This document shows, piece by piece, positions 42,901 through 50,780 of a DNA stretch of 64,000 bases. Made by a program: the position numbers and the translations under genes. Positions within the stretch are counted from its first letter, which is position 1, and every line of letters begins with the position of its first letter. This stretch comes from DATBQN01 sp963755825 (lineage in GTDB: Bacteria > Acidobacteriota > Thermoanaerobaculia > Multivoradales > UBA5704): NCBI GenBank assembly GCA_963755825.1, contig CAVWLA010000003.1:1116001-1180000 (forward strand), read 5' to 3'. Below the pieces are notes generated by a model. That model saw only the letters and a list, made by a program, of their open reading frames with translations, ran no database searches and was not told the DNA's origin.

Positions 42901-43296
42901 CCAAAGGCTAAACGCATTCCCATCGGTGTAGAGAACGTTGGGCAGGGAGAGGAGCTTTCCTGCCTGCTCGCGATCGTGAGCGTCGCGAAACTTGCGCGGG
43001 TCAGCGCCCTTGCCGGGTGCTTTGAGCTCCACGAAACCGACGAGCGCCTGGCGGATAGTGACGGCGTAATCGGGCCGTGTCTTGAGATCCTTCTGAGCGG
43101 CCTCTCCTACCGCGGCTATCTCTGAGGCCGGAATACTGAGCAGTTGCGCCATGTCTGTCAGCAATTTCTCAAAAGGGGCGCGTAGCTGGTCTTCCGGCTC
43201 GCCCGCAGCAGCGAAGTTCGCCAGTTTTTGCTTCGCGCTGGCGCCGAAGGTGGAGATCGCGAAGTGGATGGTGGATTTCATGTCTCTTGCAGCCAT
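39937..43296 (-). CDS. Single-chain restriction-modification enzyme (type IIG / ISP-like)
   Basis: A 1119-residue protein. An N-terminal PD-(D/E)xK nuclease motif is visible as RPDY (Asp76) and ELK (Glu90, Lys92). A gamma-class N6-adenine methyltransferase follows: TGSYYTPPEVV (motif X, about 331-341), DPAMGTGTFF (motif I, 372-381), EMQLG (415-) and the catalytic NPPY (492-495). The C-terminal half (about 560-1119) would contain target recognition and resembles the C-terminal part of type ISP enzymes, for example HYGFRSFDRQWIIPDNRL and INPDHWLAEYTTELLNLLNVLG. Unlike type ISP enzymes it has no helicase domain. The sequence is less GC-rich than its surroundings, consistent with horizontal transfer. 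The start at 43296 is uncertain; ATG 43281 is also possible. Confidence 0.87.
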   Translation of the reverse strand: MAARDMKSTIHFAISTFGASAKQKLANFAAAGEPEDQLRAPFEKLLTDMAQLLSIPASEIAAVGEAAQKDLKTRPDYAVTIRQALVGFVELKAPGKGADPRKFRDAHDREQAGKLLSLPNVLYTDGNAFSLWQDGELVAGIVSLIGDIESAGDKLDAPLPLLALFESFFRWKPIPPRDAKDLAHISARLCRFLRDEVTEQLSLRSEALTELATDWRKLLFPDATDERFADGYAQAVTFGLLMARAKEISLATGLQQVAAELSKSNSLIGAALRLLTDSAQNQATLKTSLSTLIRVLDAVNWQQVSKGRSDAWLYFYEDFLEVYDNDLRKKTGSYYTPPEVVRAMVRLVDDVLRTYRFKLHAGLASPAVTLIDPAMGTGTFFLGVLHKIADTVEADEGAGAIRGAIDAAVRRLIAFEMQLGPFAVAQLRIFAEIVELTGAAPVEAVRMFVTDTLGNPDDDESWIPGILAPIAKSRKDANKIKRDEPITVVLGNPPYKEKAKGRGGWVEGESPVEEKSSPLADWMPPRDWGVGAHSKHLRNLYVYFWRWATWKVFDHHPTNRAGIVCYITVSGFLAGPGFQKMRDYLRRTCDDIWVIDCSPEGHQPEVNTRIFQGVQQPVCVVLASRSVKNDPNVPATVRFHTLPIGHRIDKFKALDQLRLNEGEWIKCPSDWRSPFLPASTGAWATYPKLEDLFLYNGSGVMPGRTWVIAPDAESLERRWRKLVTAAKGEMDDLFHPHLANGKLGDRHSHRIVKEGLPGYEARKRPVSSETGGCLPPVHYGFRSFDRQWIIPDNRLINRPNPELWSLLSDRQVFLTALSRTSPSAGPAITITDLVPDLDHYKGSFGGRVFPLWRDSKASIANLPPNLLPILAQRLGYEVTAEDVIAYIAATAAHRAFTTRFQGDLSTPGLRIPITADRAIFSDAADIGRTVVWLHTFGERMSDPDKGRLAQPPRLPTTKRPRIPTSGAIPQDPAAMPDMIDYDASKRRILIGTGFVENVEPEVWTYEVSGKQVLLQWFSYRKKNRDRPIIGDRRPPSSLGDINPDHWLAEYTTELLNLLNVLGCLVELEPQQAALLERICAGPTITEEELRVAGALEVPATTKRADPRQLELRSKGSGAA

Positions 43297-43481
43297 TGCG
43301 AGCTGAACCTTACACCAGCGGCGAGCGTCGGCGGCCAGTGGGCTGTCGCCGATGCTCTCCGAGAGCGCGGAGATTCGGGACTAGTTAAACAGGGCACTAT
43401 CGCGAGTTTCCCGATGAGCCGCGAGGCAGGGATGAAAGGTGAGAGGGTAGTGCACGGTCCCCCAGGTGCCGGCGCTCGGGC

Positions 43482-43604
43482 TCATGCGCGGCGACGTAAA
43501 GGATCCACCACCCGCCGGCCCGCCACCTCCAGACCGAGGCGGTCCACCGCCTCGACCAGCTCCTTGCGGCGGAGCAGGCCCAGGACCTCTCGCTTCCAGG
43601 ACAT
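43482..43604 (-). pseudogene. 40-codon remnant resembling the N-terminus of a defence methylase
   Basis: An ATG at 43604 with AAGGAGAGACG before it opens a frame of 40 codons: MSWKREVLGLLRRKELVEAV, then DRLGLEVAGRRVVDPLRRRA and TGA. This K/R-E-L-L..LD-R-x-LEV pattern is typical of short helical N-terminal segments on DNA methylases/helicases in restriction-like operons. The remainder of such a gene is missing. It follows the truncated HEPN gene by 41 bp on the same strand, so both look like leftovers of one deleted operon. A functional micro-protein cannot be excluded. Confidence 0.4.
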
Positions 43605-43645
43605 CGTCTCTCCTTGAACATCAGGCGCGAAGCCGCGGCCCTTGC

Positions 43646-43942
43646 TTACTCCTCAACCCGCACTTCAGGCGACGGACACCGAGACGACTCCAGATGCATA
43701 GGTCCCAGCGTCTTGCGGAAGACGTCTTGCCAGGCCTCCCGCATCAGCTTGAGCAGCGGCGCCACACCCCACTCCGCGACCGGTCGCTTCGCGCTCAGGC
43801 GAGCGTCGCCAAGAAATCGGCTCGCCTCGGCCGCGGCGCGATCCCGGTAGGTGCTCGTGAGCTCCCGCTCGACGAAGGGACCGAGCCCGGTCTTCAAGAG
43901 CTCCAGCGCTTTGCCGACGCGCTCGTGGTTGGTGGTTGTCAT
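43646..43942 (-). pseudogene. Truncated Swt1-like HEPN (DUF499-type) protein
   Basis: A 98-codon frame starting MTTTNHERVGKALELLKTGL, then GPFVERELTSTYRD and WGVAPLLKLMREAWQDVFRKTLG. This matches the N-terminal part of the Swt1-family HEPN domain found at the front of large defence ATPases. In the family the next residues lead to a conserved R-N-x-x-A-H RNase motif. Here the frame runs into an unrelated tail (PMHLESSRCPSP) and stops, so the catalytic motif is lost. It lies 10 bp after the HepT gene. It is most simply a deletion remnant; a retained regulatory role is possible. Confidence 0.6.
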
Positions 43943-43952
43943 CTGGAACCTC

Positions 43953-44294
43953 TTATGACGTTGTGCCGACGAGGACCTGTAGCAGTGGGACCAGCGCAGG
44001 AATCTCTGCCGTCGCCGTCTTCGACACCACGGCGGTGTCAGTGTCGAAGTAACCGTGGATGAGGCGGTTGCGCATCGAAACGATCGCGGCCCATGGCACT
44101 CCCGGCGCGGCAGCGCGCGTCTCGGGAGAGACCTTATTCGCCGCCTCTCCGAGGATCTCGACGGCGTGCACCACCGCGAAGAGAAGCATTCGATCCCGAT
44201 CCAGATCCGCACGGCTCCTGCCCGCGACGAAAGCCGCAACCGCTCCCCGAGCTTCGATCATGTGGAGAATGCGGATGCGGTCTTCATCCCGCAT
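43953..44294 (-). CDS. hepT: HepT-like HEPN ribonuclease toxin (DUF86)
   Basis: A 113-residue all-alpha protein. The catalytic R-x4-H-x-Y motif is Arg75-His80-Tyr82 in MRNRLIHGYF. The upstream helix ILHMIEARGAVAAFVAG and the AVVHAVEILGEAANKVSPE segment are standard DUF86. Such toxins cleave RNA and are held in check by a partner minimal nucleotidyltransferase that AMPylates the Tyr. That partner is encoded directly upstream with an 11-nt overlap. All key residues are intact, so the module could be active. Confidence 0.9.
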   Translation of the reverse strand: MRDEDRIRILHMIEARGAVAAFVAGRSRADLDRDRMLLFAVVHAVEILGEAANKVSPETRAAAPGVPWAAIVSMRNRLIHGYFDTDTAVVSKTATAEIPALVPLLQVLVGTTS

Positions 44295-44583
44295 ATTGCA
44301 CCTCGGCCATGCGGAGAACCTGGTCGCGGAAATACCGGCTCAGATCCTGAGGTGTCCGCAGATCCACCTTTTTCCCGCCAAGCATCGAGGCGAGCTCGGC
44401 TTCCATCGCAGCCAAGCCGAGCAGGCCCGGCTCACGACCAGGCTCGAACTCGACCAGCAGGTCGATGTCGCTGTCCGGGCGCATGGTGCCCGCAAGGGCC
44501 GATCCGAACAGGGACAGCCGGCGGATGTGCTGATTCCGACAGAACTGCTCCAGTTGGTCTTCAGCGATCGCCAGGCGAGGCAT
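44284..44583 (-). CDS. mntA: MNT-type nucleotidyltransferase antitoxin
   Basis: A 99-residue minimal nucleotidyltransferase with GSALAGTMRPDSDIDLLVEF at residues 27-46: the GS motif at 27-28 and the catalytic Asp39/Asp41. The ATG at 44583 is chosen; an upstream extension to 44682 adds a sequence unlike the family. These proteins transfer AMP to the Tyr of the HepT toxin and neutralise it. The antitoxin-first order with an 11-nt overlap into hepT is the usual one. Confidence 0.9.
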   Translation of the reverse strand: MPRLAIAEDQLEQFCRNQHIRRLSLFGSALAGTMRPDSDIDLLVEFEPGREPGLLGLAAMEAELASMLGGKKVDLRTPQDLSRYFRDQVLRMAEVQYAG

Positions 44584-44744
44584 GGTCACTCCGTTCCGAA
44601 GAGCGTCGGGCTGCTCGGCGCGTGGCTTGGCACCTTCGCTGGCGAGCCGGCCGGCGTCACTCGATGATTCACATTCCCACACGATTGGGCGAAGCGCGCT
44701 TTAGCCTGCCGGGTGCGAGCTTAACCGTTTCTGAGGAGGGAAGT

Positions 44745-44794
44745 TGGTGCCCAGGGAAGGAATTGAACCGCCGACACCGTGATCTTCGGTCACG
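44745..44794 (-). repeat. 3' fragment of tRNA-Phe (candidate attachment site)
   Basis: Fifty nucleotides match the 3' part of the intact tRNA-Phe at 56325-56400 (anticodon stem to CCA) at 47 positions, in the same orientation. Identity stops abruptly at 44794. The acceptor and D-arm halves are absent, so it cannot be a functional tRNA. It is what integration of an island into the 3' end of a tRNA gene leaves at the distal end. One mismatch disrupts the T stem, showing decay or a foreign origin. Confidence 0.85.
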
Positions 44795-44841
44795 GTCACC
44801 CGCTTCTCCTGCAGCCGGCGATCGTTTAGGGTTTCTCCCTG

Positions 44842-46590
44842 ATGCCTCGCCGCTACGAAGCTTCCTCCGGAGCCGCTCCGTGGTTTCCCCTGCGCTTCGG
44901 CACCGCCCTGCGGGCTGCCCTACGCCACGGCTACTCGGCACGCGACTTGCGCTCCGACCTCCTGGCCGGCATGGTGGTGGGTATCGTGGCGCTGCCGCTC
45001 TCGATGGCGCTGGCGGTAGCCTCGGGGGTGGCGCCGCAATACGGGCTCTATACCGCGATCGTCGCCGGTGCGGTGGTCGCAGCCCTGGGCGGCTCCATGG
45101 TGCAGGTGTGCGGCCCCACGGCGGCGTTCGTGGTGTTGCTGGCGCCGATCTCGGCCCGCTATGGGCTCGGCGGGCTGATCCTGGCGGGCCTGATGGCGGG
45201 AGTCCTGCTCGTGATCCTCGGCGCGGCACGGCTCGGGAGCATGATCCAGTTCGTCCCCTATCCCGTGACCACCGGCTTCACCGCCGGCATCGCCGTGGTC
45301 ATCGCGACCCTCCAGCTCAAGGACTTCTTCGGGTTGACGGTCCGCGCGATGCCGCAGCACTACCTGGGCAAGGTCGAGGCGCTCGCCAGCGCCTTCCCCT
45401 CGTTTCGCTGGCCCGACCTCACCGTCGGTCTCTTCACGCTCGCGCTGCTGAGCGTCTGGCCACGGATCACTCGCAAGGTGCCAGGGCCTCTGATCGCCCT
45501 GGGGCTGGGAGCGGTCCTGGCAGCGCTCCTCTCCCGCTGGGTGCCCGGCTTCGAGGTGGCGACCATCCTCAGCCGGTTCAAGGACGGCATTCCGCAGCTC
45601 CCGCCACAGCTGGTGCTGCCCTGGCACCTCCCGGGTCCGGACGGCAAGCCGCTGGGCCTCTCCTTTGCGCTGGTCCGCGAATTGATCCCCTCGGCCTTCG
45701 CCATCGCTCTGTTGGGCGCGATCGAGTCGCTCCTCTCGGCCGTGGTGGCGGACGGCATGACCGGCGGCTCGCACGATCCGGACGCCGAGCTGGTGGCCCT
45801 GGGGGTGGGGAACATTGTCGTCCCCTTCTTCGGGGGTATCGCGGCCACCGGGGCTCTGGCCCGCACGGCGACCAACATCCGCTCGGGAGCGCGTTCGCCG
45901 CTCGCCTCGATCTTCCACGCAACCTTCGTGCTGCTCGCGGTGCTCCTCTTGGCGCCGGTCCTCAACTACCTCCCCATGGCCTCGCTCGCCGCCCTCCTCC
46001 TGATCGTGGCCTGGAACATGAGCGAGGCGAAGCACTTCGTCCACGCGATGCGGGTGGCGCCGCGAAGCGACGTGGTCGTCCTCCTCACCTGCTTCGGCCT
46101 GACGGTGGTCTTCGACATGGTGGTCTCGGTGGCCGTGGGGGTGCTGCTCGCGGCCCTCCTCTTTATGCGCCGGATGGCCGAGGTCTCCCAGGTCCGCTTG
46201 GTTGACCGACATCCAATCGCCAAGGAGGAGATGCCGCGGGAGGTTCTGATCTACGAGATCGCCGGCCCGCTCTTCTTCGGCGCCGCCCAGAAGGCAATGA
46301 GCGTCCTGCAGCGGGTACCGACCGGCATCAAGGTCGTGGTGCTCGACGTCTCCGCGGTGCCGGTGATGGACGCCACGGGCTTGGTGAGCCTGGAATCAGC
46401 CGTCTCCCGCCTCCGCCAGCTCGGCATGCTCGTGATCCTCGGAGGAGTCCAGGAGCAGCCGCTCCGGGTGCTCGCCAAGTCGGGCATCCGTGGGCAGAAG
46501 GATCGGATCCTGGTCCATCAGGAGATGGAGAGCGCATTGGCAGCGGCTCGACAGCAGGTATCTCCATCGTCACTCTTCGAGAGCGCCTAG
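44842..46590 (+). CDS. SulP-family anion transporter with STAS domain
   Basis: A 582-residue protein. The SulP transmembrane region runs from about residue 35 to 440, with LAGMVVGIVALPLSMALAVASGVAPQ..LYTAIVAG and VCGPTAAFVVLLAPI near the substrate site. A STAS domain follows: VVVLDVSAVPVMDATGLVSLESAV and GMLVILGGVQEQP. SulP proteins carry sulfate, bicarbonate or dicarboxylates, and DauA-like members are closest in layout. Substrate is uncertain. It is the first gene after the tRNA fragment and its TAG overlaps the stop of the converging PstS-like gene in the tetramer CTAG. Confidence 0.92.
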   Translation: MPRRYEASSGAAPWFPLRFGTALRAALRHGYSARDLRSDLLAGMVVGIVALPLSMALAVASGVAPQYGLYTAIVAGAVVAALGGSMVQVCGPTAAFVVLLAPISARYGLGGLILAGLMAGVLLVILGAARLGSMIQFVPYPVTTGFTAGIAVVIATLQLKDFFGLTVRAMPQHYLGKVEALASAFPSFRWPDLTVGLFTLALLSVWPRITRKVPGPLIALGLGAVLAALLSRWVPGFEVATILSRFKDGIPQLPPQLVLPWHLPGPDGKPLGLSFALVRELIPSAFAIALLGAIESLLSAVVADGMTGGSHDPDAELVALGVGNIVVPFFGGIAATGALARTATNIRSGARSPLASIFHATFVLLAVLLLAPVLNYLPMASLAALLLIVAWNMSEAKHFVHAMRVAPRSDVVVLLTCFGLTVVFDMVVSVAVGVLLAALLFMRRMAEVSQVRLVDRHPIAKEEMPREVLIYEIAGPLFFGAAQKAMSVLQRVPTGIKVVVLDVSAVPVMDATGLVSLESAVSRLRQLGMLVILGGVQEQPLRVLAKSGIRGQKDRILVHQEMESALAAARQQVSPSSLFESA

Positions 46591-47438
46591 ACCGGCAGAT
46601 AGCCGGCGCGGCGGACGAGGCCCTGGCCCTCGGGCTCGAGAAGGAAATCGACGAAGCCCTGTGTGGTGTCGGTCGCGGTGCGGCCGTCGAGCACCAGGTA
46701 GAGAGCGCGGCTGAGCAGGAACCGGCCGCTCCGGAGCGACTCCTCGGTGGCGGCGATCCCTCCGACCGCGAGCGGCTTGATGCCGGCGGCGGCCGTCCCC
46801 CCCCACGCAGCAAAGCCGATCGCCGCCGGATCGCGGCCGACCATGGCGAGCAGCGAGTCGGGCTCGCGCGCTGCCGCGGCGCCGGCGGCGAGCGTGGCAT
46901 CCGCGCGCAGGGCGGCGCCCTGCATCACCCCTTCGTCCCAGAGGTCGGACAGCGCACTGCCGGCGGCGCGCGTGACCACGTGGATCGGCAGATCCGGGCC
47001 GCCGACCTCGCTCCACCGCCGGATCGCCCCGCTCCAAATGCCGCGCAGCTCCACGACCGTCAGCGTGGTCACCGGGTTGTCGCGATGAACGACCGGCACC
47101 GCCGCCGCGTAGCCGAGGTGAAAGGTGCGCAGATCGGCCCCGGCTGCGAGGGCGCCGCGGGACTCCGCCGGCGTCAGCGGGCGCGCCAGGGCCGCGATAT
47201 CGCAAGTGCCGGCGACGAGCGCCCGCACCCCTTCGGCGCTGCCGGCGGCGAGCAGCACGGCGCTCGGCCGGCGGTTGGGCCGGTAGGCGGCGATCGCCGG
47301 GCGGGCGACCGGCAGAAAGGTCGGCGATCCCTGGACGACGATCTCGGTCGCGGCGCGCCCGCAGGCGAGAGACAAGAGGCCGGCGGCGGCCAGGGCGGCG
47401 GCGCCGGACGACCGGCGTGGGATCGAGAGACTCCGCAT
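46587..47438 (-). CDS. PstS-like periplasmic binding lipoprotein
   Basis: A 283-residue protein. ATG 47438 is preceded by GAGGAGGAAACGC and fits a lipoprotein signal ending LSLAC. The mature part has the PBP_like_2 phosphate-binding layout: IVVQGSPTFLPVARPAIAAY, VLLAAGSAEGVRALVAGTCDIAALARPL, VVHRDNPVTTLTVVELRGIWSGAIRRW and PIHVVTRAAGSALSDLWDEGVM. No pst permease is encoded nearby. It is the last gene of the chemosensory operon, 17 bp after the chemoreceptor, so it may present a ligand to the receptor (inference). Confidence 0.83.
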   Translation of the reverse strand: MRSLSIPRRSSGAAALAAAGLLSLACGRAATEIVVQGSPTFLPVARPAIAAYRPNRRPSAVLLAAGSAEGVRALVAGTCDIAALARPLTPAESRGALAAGADLRTFHLGYAAAVPVVHRDNPVTTLTVVELRGIWSGAIRRWSEVGGPDLPIHVVTRAAGSALSDLWDEGVMQGAALRADATLAAGAAAAREPDSLLAMVGRDPAAIGFAAWGGTAAAGIKPLAVGGIAATEESLRSGRFLLSRALYLVLDGRTATDTTQGFVDFLLEPEGQGLVRRAGYLPV

Positions 47439-47455
47439 GCGTTTCCTCCTCGGCC

Positions 47456-49687
47456 TCACCTGGCCGTCGCCTCGCGCTCGTCCGTGACGACCGCGGCGGC
47501 GCTTTCGGGGAGCCGGAACGTGGATACCGATTCGCGTAGCGCGTCGGCCAGCTCGGCCATGTGCGAGACGGCGAGGGCTGACTGGCGGGTGCTGGCGGCG
47601 GTCTGCGCGGTCATGCCCGCGATCCCGTCCATGGTCGAGGAGATCTGCTCCGACCGGTGCGCCTGGCGCGCCGCCGCTTCGGTGATCGACTGGACGATCA
47701 CCGCGATGCGCTCCGCCACGCTGTTGATCTCGGCGAGCGCCTGACCGGCGAGGTCGGCGATGCGCGACCCCTCGACGACCTCGCGGGTGCTCTCCTCCAT
47801 GCTCACCACGGTGTCGTGGGTCTCGCTCTGGATGGCGGTGACCAGGGCGGAGATCTGGCGGGTCGCCTCGGTCGACCGCTCGGAGAGACGCTGCACCTCC
47901 TCGGCGACGACGGCGAAGCCGCGCCCCGCCTCGCCGGCGGAGGCCGCCTGGATCGCGGCGTTCAAGGCCAGGATCGACGTGCGGTCGGCAATGTCACCGA
48001 TCAGCTTGACGATCTCGCCGATCTCCTTCGAGCTCTCGCCGAGGCGCTTGATGCGGCGCGCGGTCTCTTGCACGTGGCTGCGGATGCGATTCATGCCGTC
48101 GATCGTCTGGCGCACCGCGGTGCCGCCGCCGCGGGCGTTGGCGAGCGCCTTGCGGGCGACGCCATCGGCGGCCAGGGCGCTCTCCGCGACCTCCCCCAGT
48201 GTGCGGGCCATGGCCTCGACGTCGCCCGAGGCGCGGCTGATCTCGGCGGCCTGCTCTTCCGAAGTCTCGACAGCGTGGCGGGCGTCGGCTTGCAGGCGGC
48301 GCGCCGAGGCGGTCACCTGGTGGGTGGAGGTCTGGACGTTGCGGATGATCTCGCGCAGCTCGGCGATCATGTAGTTGAAGGAATCGGCGAGCGCGCCGGT
48401 CACCTCGGCCGTGACCTCGGCTTCGATCGTCAGGTCACCCTGGGCGACGCCGCTCACCTCCTCCAGCAGCCGCATGATGGCGTTCTGCATCGCGTCGCGC
48501 TCCGCCTCGCTCTGGAAGCGCTGGCCCAGCCGCGCGAGCAAGGTATTGAGACCCGCCGCAGCGAGCCCCAGCTCGTCGCGCGACAGCACCTCGGCGCGCG
48601 CCGCCAGGTTGCCGCCGGCCGCCTGCGCCGCGGCTCGCCGGATCTCCTCCGCCTGGCGCCGCAGCAGCCGGCCGGCGAAGGCGGCGCCCAGGAGGGCGAG
48701 CACGATGCCGGCGCCGCCGGCGAACAGCAGGCCCTTGCGCACGGCGGCGAGCGGTGCCAGCACCTCGGCGGCGTCCATCGTGGCGACCACGGTCCAGCCG
48801 AGGCGGCCGACCGCGGGGACGAACACGGGAGCGAAGCCGAAGAGCGAGTCGATCCCTTGGGCGGTCGCGCCGACCGCCGATCCGGGCTCGGCCGCGGCCG
48901 GTGCGGCGGCCTGTTTCAGCTCCGCCGGCAGCGCCTGGCCGAGCGCCGCGGTGTCGGCGGCCAGGACCACGGTCCCCTGGGCGTCGTAGAGCGCCACCCG
49001 ACCGCTCCTCTGGAACGTGGCGCTGGCGAAGAGCGCGCCGAGCCGCCGCGCGTCGAGCAGGCTGTGCAGCACGCCGACCACCGCGCCGTCGCGACGGACG
49101 GGCACGGCGAGGTCGAGCACCGCCATGCCGCTCGCCGGCTCACGCCGCAGCGGGCCGACCGCCGGCGCGCCGGCGCCGCCGCGCCAGGCCGCCTGGAACC
49201 ACGGTTCGCCGGCCGCCGCGGCGCCCCCGACGACGCGGATCGGTGCGCCGCGGTCGCCGTCGCCGGTTGTCGCCACCGACGCGCCGGAGCGGTTGGTCAG
49301 CTCCAGCGCAAGGTGCTGCGGCGCGCGCTCGCGGAACGCCGCGAGGGTGGTGCTCGCCGGGGTCGCCGGACCTGCCGTTGACGCCGGGCCTGCCGCGGCC
49401 GCGGCGGCCGCGAGGTTGGGGTCCTCGGCCAGCCGCGTCAGCGCCCGCACCTCCTCGCCGATCGTCCGCTCGACCTGCCCGGCGACGCCGGCCGACAGGT
49501 CGGTGAGGATCTTCGCGTGGCGCGCGACGAGGGGGCCGCCGAGCAGGCGGTCGGCGAAGATGCCGGCCAGGAACAACGGCACCAGGGCGACGAAGAGCAT
49601 CGTGCCGCCGAGCCTGGTCACCAGGCTGGCGCTCGGCGCTCGGGCAGAGGCAGGTGCGCGGGTTGGTGAGGGTCGACTATCGGCCAT
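47456..49687 (-). CDS. Methyl-accepting chemotaxis protein (PilJ-like receptor)
   Basis: A 743-residue receptor. ATG 49687 (with GGGAGG upstream) is preferred to GTG 49705. A membrane span at about residues 23-45 is followed by a periplasmic dCache-like ligand domain of about 270 residues (VGPLRREPASGMAVLDLAVPV), a second span near 312-335, one HAMP region with EIRRAAAQAAGGNLAARAEV, a second HAMP-like part with VAQGDLTIEAEVTAEVTG, and a long coiled-coil signalling domain. The tip includes DRTSILALNAAIQAASAGEAG and GFAVVAEEVQRLSERS. It signals to the adjacent CheW and CheA. Methylation enzymes CheR/CheB are not in the operon. Confidence 0.92.
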   Translation of the reverse strand: MADSRPSPTRAPASARAPSASLVTRLGGTMLFVALVPLFLAGIFADRLLGGPLVARHAKILTDLSAGVAGQVERTIGEEVRALTRLAEDPNLAAAAAAAGPASTAGPATPASTTLAAFRERAPQHLALELTNRSGASVATTGDGDRGAPIRVVGGAAAAGEPWFQAAWRGGAGAPAVGPLRREPASGMAVLDLAVPVRRDGAVVGVLHSLLDARRLGALFASATFQRSGRVALYDAQGTVVLAADTAALGQALPAELKQAAAPAAAEPGSAVGATAQGIDSLFGFAPVFVPAVGRLGWTVVATMDAAEVLAPLAAVRKGLLFAGGAGIVLALLGAAFAGRLLRRQAEEIRRAAAQAAGGNLAARAEVLSRDELGLAAAGLNTLLARLGQRFQSEAERDAMQNAIMRLLEEVSGVAQGDLTIEAEVTAEVTGALADSFNYMIAELREIIRNVQTSTHQVTASARRLQADARHAVETSEEQAAEISRASGDVEAMARTLGEVAESALAADGVARKALANARGGGTAVRQTIDGMNRIRSHVQETARRIKRLGESSKEIGEIVKLIGDIADRTSILALNAAIQAASAGEAGRGFAVVAEEVQRLSERSTEATRQISALVTAIQSETHDTVVSMEESTREVVEGSRIADLAGQALAEINSVAERIAVIVQSITEAAARQAHRSEQISSTMDGIAGMTAQTAASTRQSALAVSHMAELADALRESVSTFRLPESAAAVVTDEREATAR

Positions 49688-49694
49688 GAGACGA

Positions 49695-50780
49695 CTACCT
49701 CCCACCGGACACGGCGCCCGCCGCGTGCGGTTCTACAGGGGACGTCGAGAGCACACCGTCGAGATCCGGGATCGCGAGCAGCTGCTCGCCGACAGCGAAG
49801 GCGCCCAGGATACGGCGGGCGCCCGGGAAGGGTGGTATGACGGTCGCGGGCTGCGGGAACGGCCCCGGTCTCACCCCCGCGATGCGTTCCACGGGAAAGA
49901 CCAGCAGCTGCCGAGTGCGCGCCGCGCGCGCGACGAGGCCGTGCGAGAAGCCCGCGCCGCGCTGCAGAGCGGTGGGCAAGCCGACCGCGAGCGCGAGGTC
50001 GAGGACCGGGAGCGGCTCGCCGCGCCAGGCGCAGAGGCCGAGGAGTGCCTCGGGCGCTCCCGGAATCGGCCGCGGCGCCGCGGCCGACAGCACCTCGACC
50101 ACCTGCGCCGCGGGGAGGGCGAAGCGCAGCCCGCCGGCGCCCGCCAGCGCGAAGACAAGGAGACCGCCGGACGAGGAGGCCGGCGGCGGCTGGACGTCGA
50201 GCCGCGACACCCCCGCCGCTGACGGGACGGCCACGCGGGCCGCTGGCGCCTCGCCCCCGCGCGCGCTCGGCGCGATCGGCGCGGTTGGCGAGAACGATGC
50301 GCTCGTCGCGATCGTGCCCAGCGCAGCGAGGTGCGGCACCGCCTCCGGCGCGATCTCCAGCGCCACGCCGTCGTCCCAGAGGACCACGCGCGGGAACGCC
50401 CAGCGACAGGAGAGGGCGGGCGCGGGCAGCAGACGGAGGCGCGAGATCGGAGCCTTGCGCACCCCCTCGACGGCGTCCACGCCGAGGCCGCAGCGCGGCC
50501 CGCCGGACGGTTGCAGCACGACGACCGCACCCACCGTGCGCGCCCCGACGCCGCTTGCCGGCGGCAGGAACACCGGGATCTCCTCGTGATCGCCCAGCAG
50601 CCAGCCGAACGGCGACCCCGCCGTCAGCCGCGGATTGCGTTGCAGCCGCTCGGTCCCCACGACCTCGACCACGCTGTCCTCGGCCACCGCCCACGGCGTG
50701 CCGCCGTGCCGGAGGCGCAGCAGGCGAGCCGCCGGCGCCGCGGCGTGCCCGGCGGCGAGCACCAGGTCAAGCTCCTGCAT
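49695..50780 (-). CDS. cheW: Tandem CheW-domain coupling protein
   Basis: A 361-residue protein. ATG 50780 begins MQELDLVLAAGHA. Two CheW-like domains can be seen: residues about 15-175, with LLRLRHGGTPWAVAEDSVVEVV and GVDAVEGVRKAPI, and about 225-355, with VFALAGAGGLRFALPAAQVVEVL, LGLCAWRGEPLPVLDLALAVG and ILGAFAVGEQLLAIPDLDGV. A double CheW would bridge receptor and kinase with altered stoichiometry. The start overlaps the end of cheA by 14 nt, and the stop is 7 bp before the chemoreceptor start. Confidence 0.83.
   Translation of the reverse strand: MQELDLVLAAGHAAAPAARLLRLRHGGTPWAVAEDSVVEVVGTERLQRNPRLTAGSPFGWLLGDHEEIPVFLPPASGVGARTVGAVVVLQPSGGPRCGLGVDAVEGVRKAPISRLRLLPAPALSCRWAFPRVVLWDDGVALEIAPEAVPHLAALGTIATSASFSPTAPIAPSARGGEAPAARVAVPSAAGVSRLDVQPPPASSSGGLLVFALAGAGGLRFALPAAQVVEVLSAAAPRPIPGAPEALLGLCAWRGEPLPVLDLALAVGLPTALQRGAGFSHGLVARAARTRQLLVFPVERIAGVRPGPFPQPATVIPPFPGARRILGAFAVGEQLLAIPDLDGVLSTSPVEPHAAGAVSGGR

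Noticed and set aside
43397..43621. 74-codon minus-strand frame
   Set aside because: The translation is Arg/Trp/Ser-rich without family resemblance; the overlapping 40-codon frame at 43482-43604 has a better ribosome-binding site and resembles defence methylase N-termini.
44745..44794. Second functional tRNA gene
   Set aside because: Only the anticodon arm to CCA is present; the 5' acceptor strand and D arm are missing and the T stem has a mismatch.
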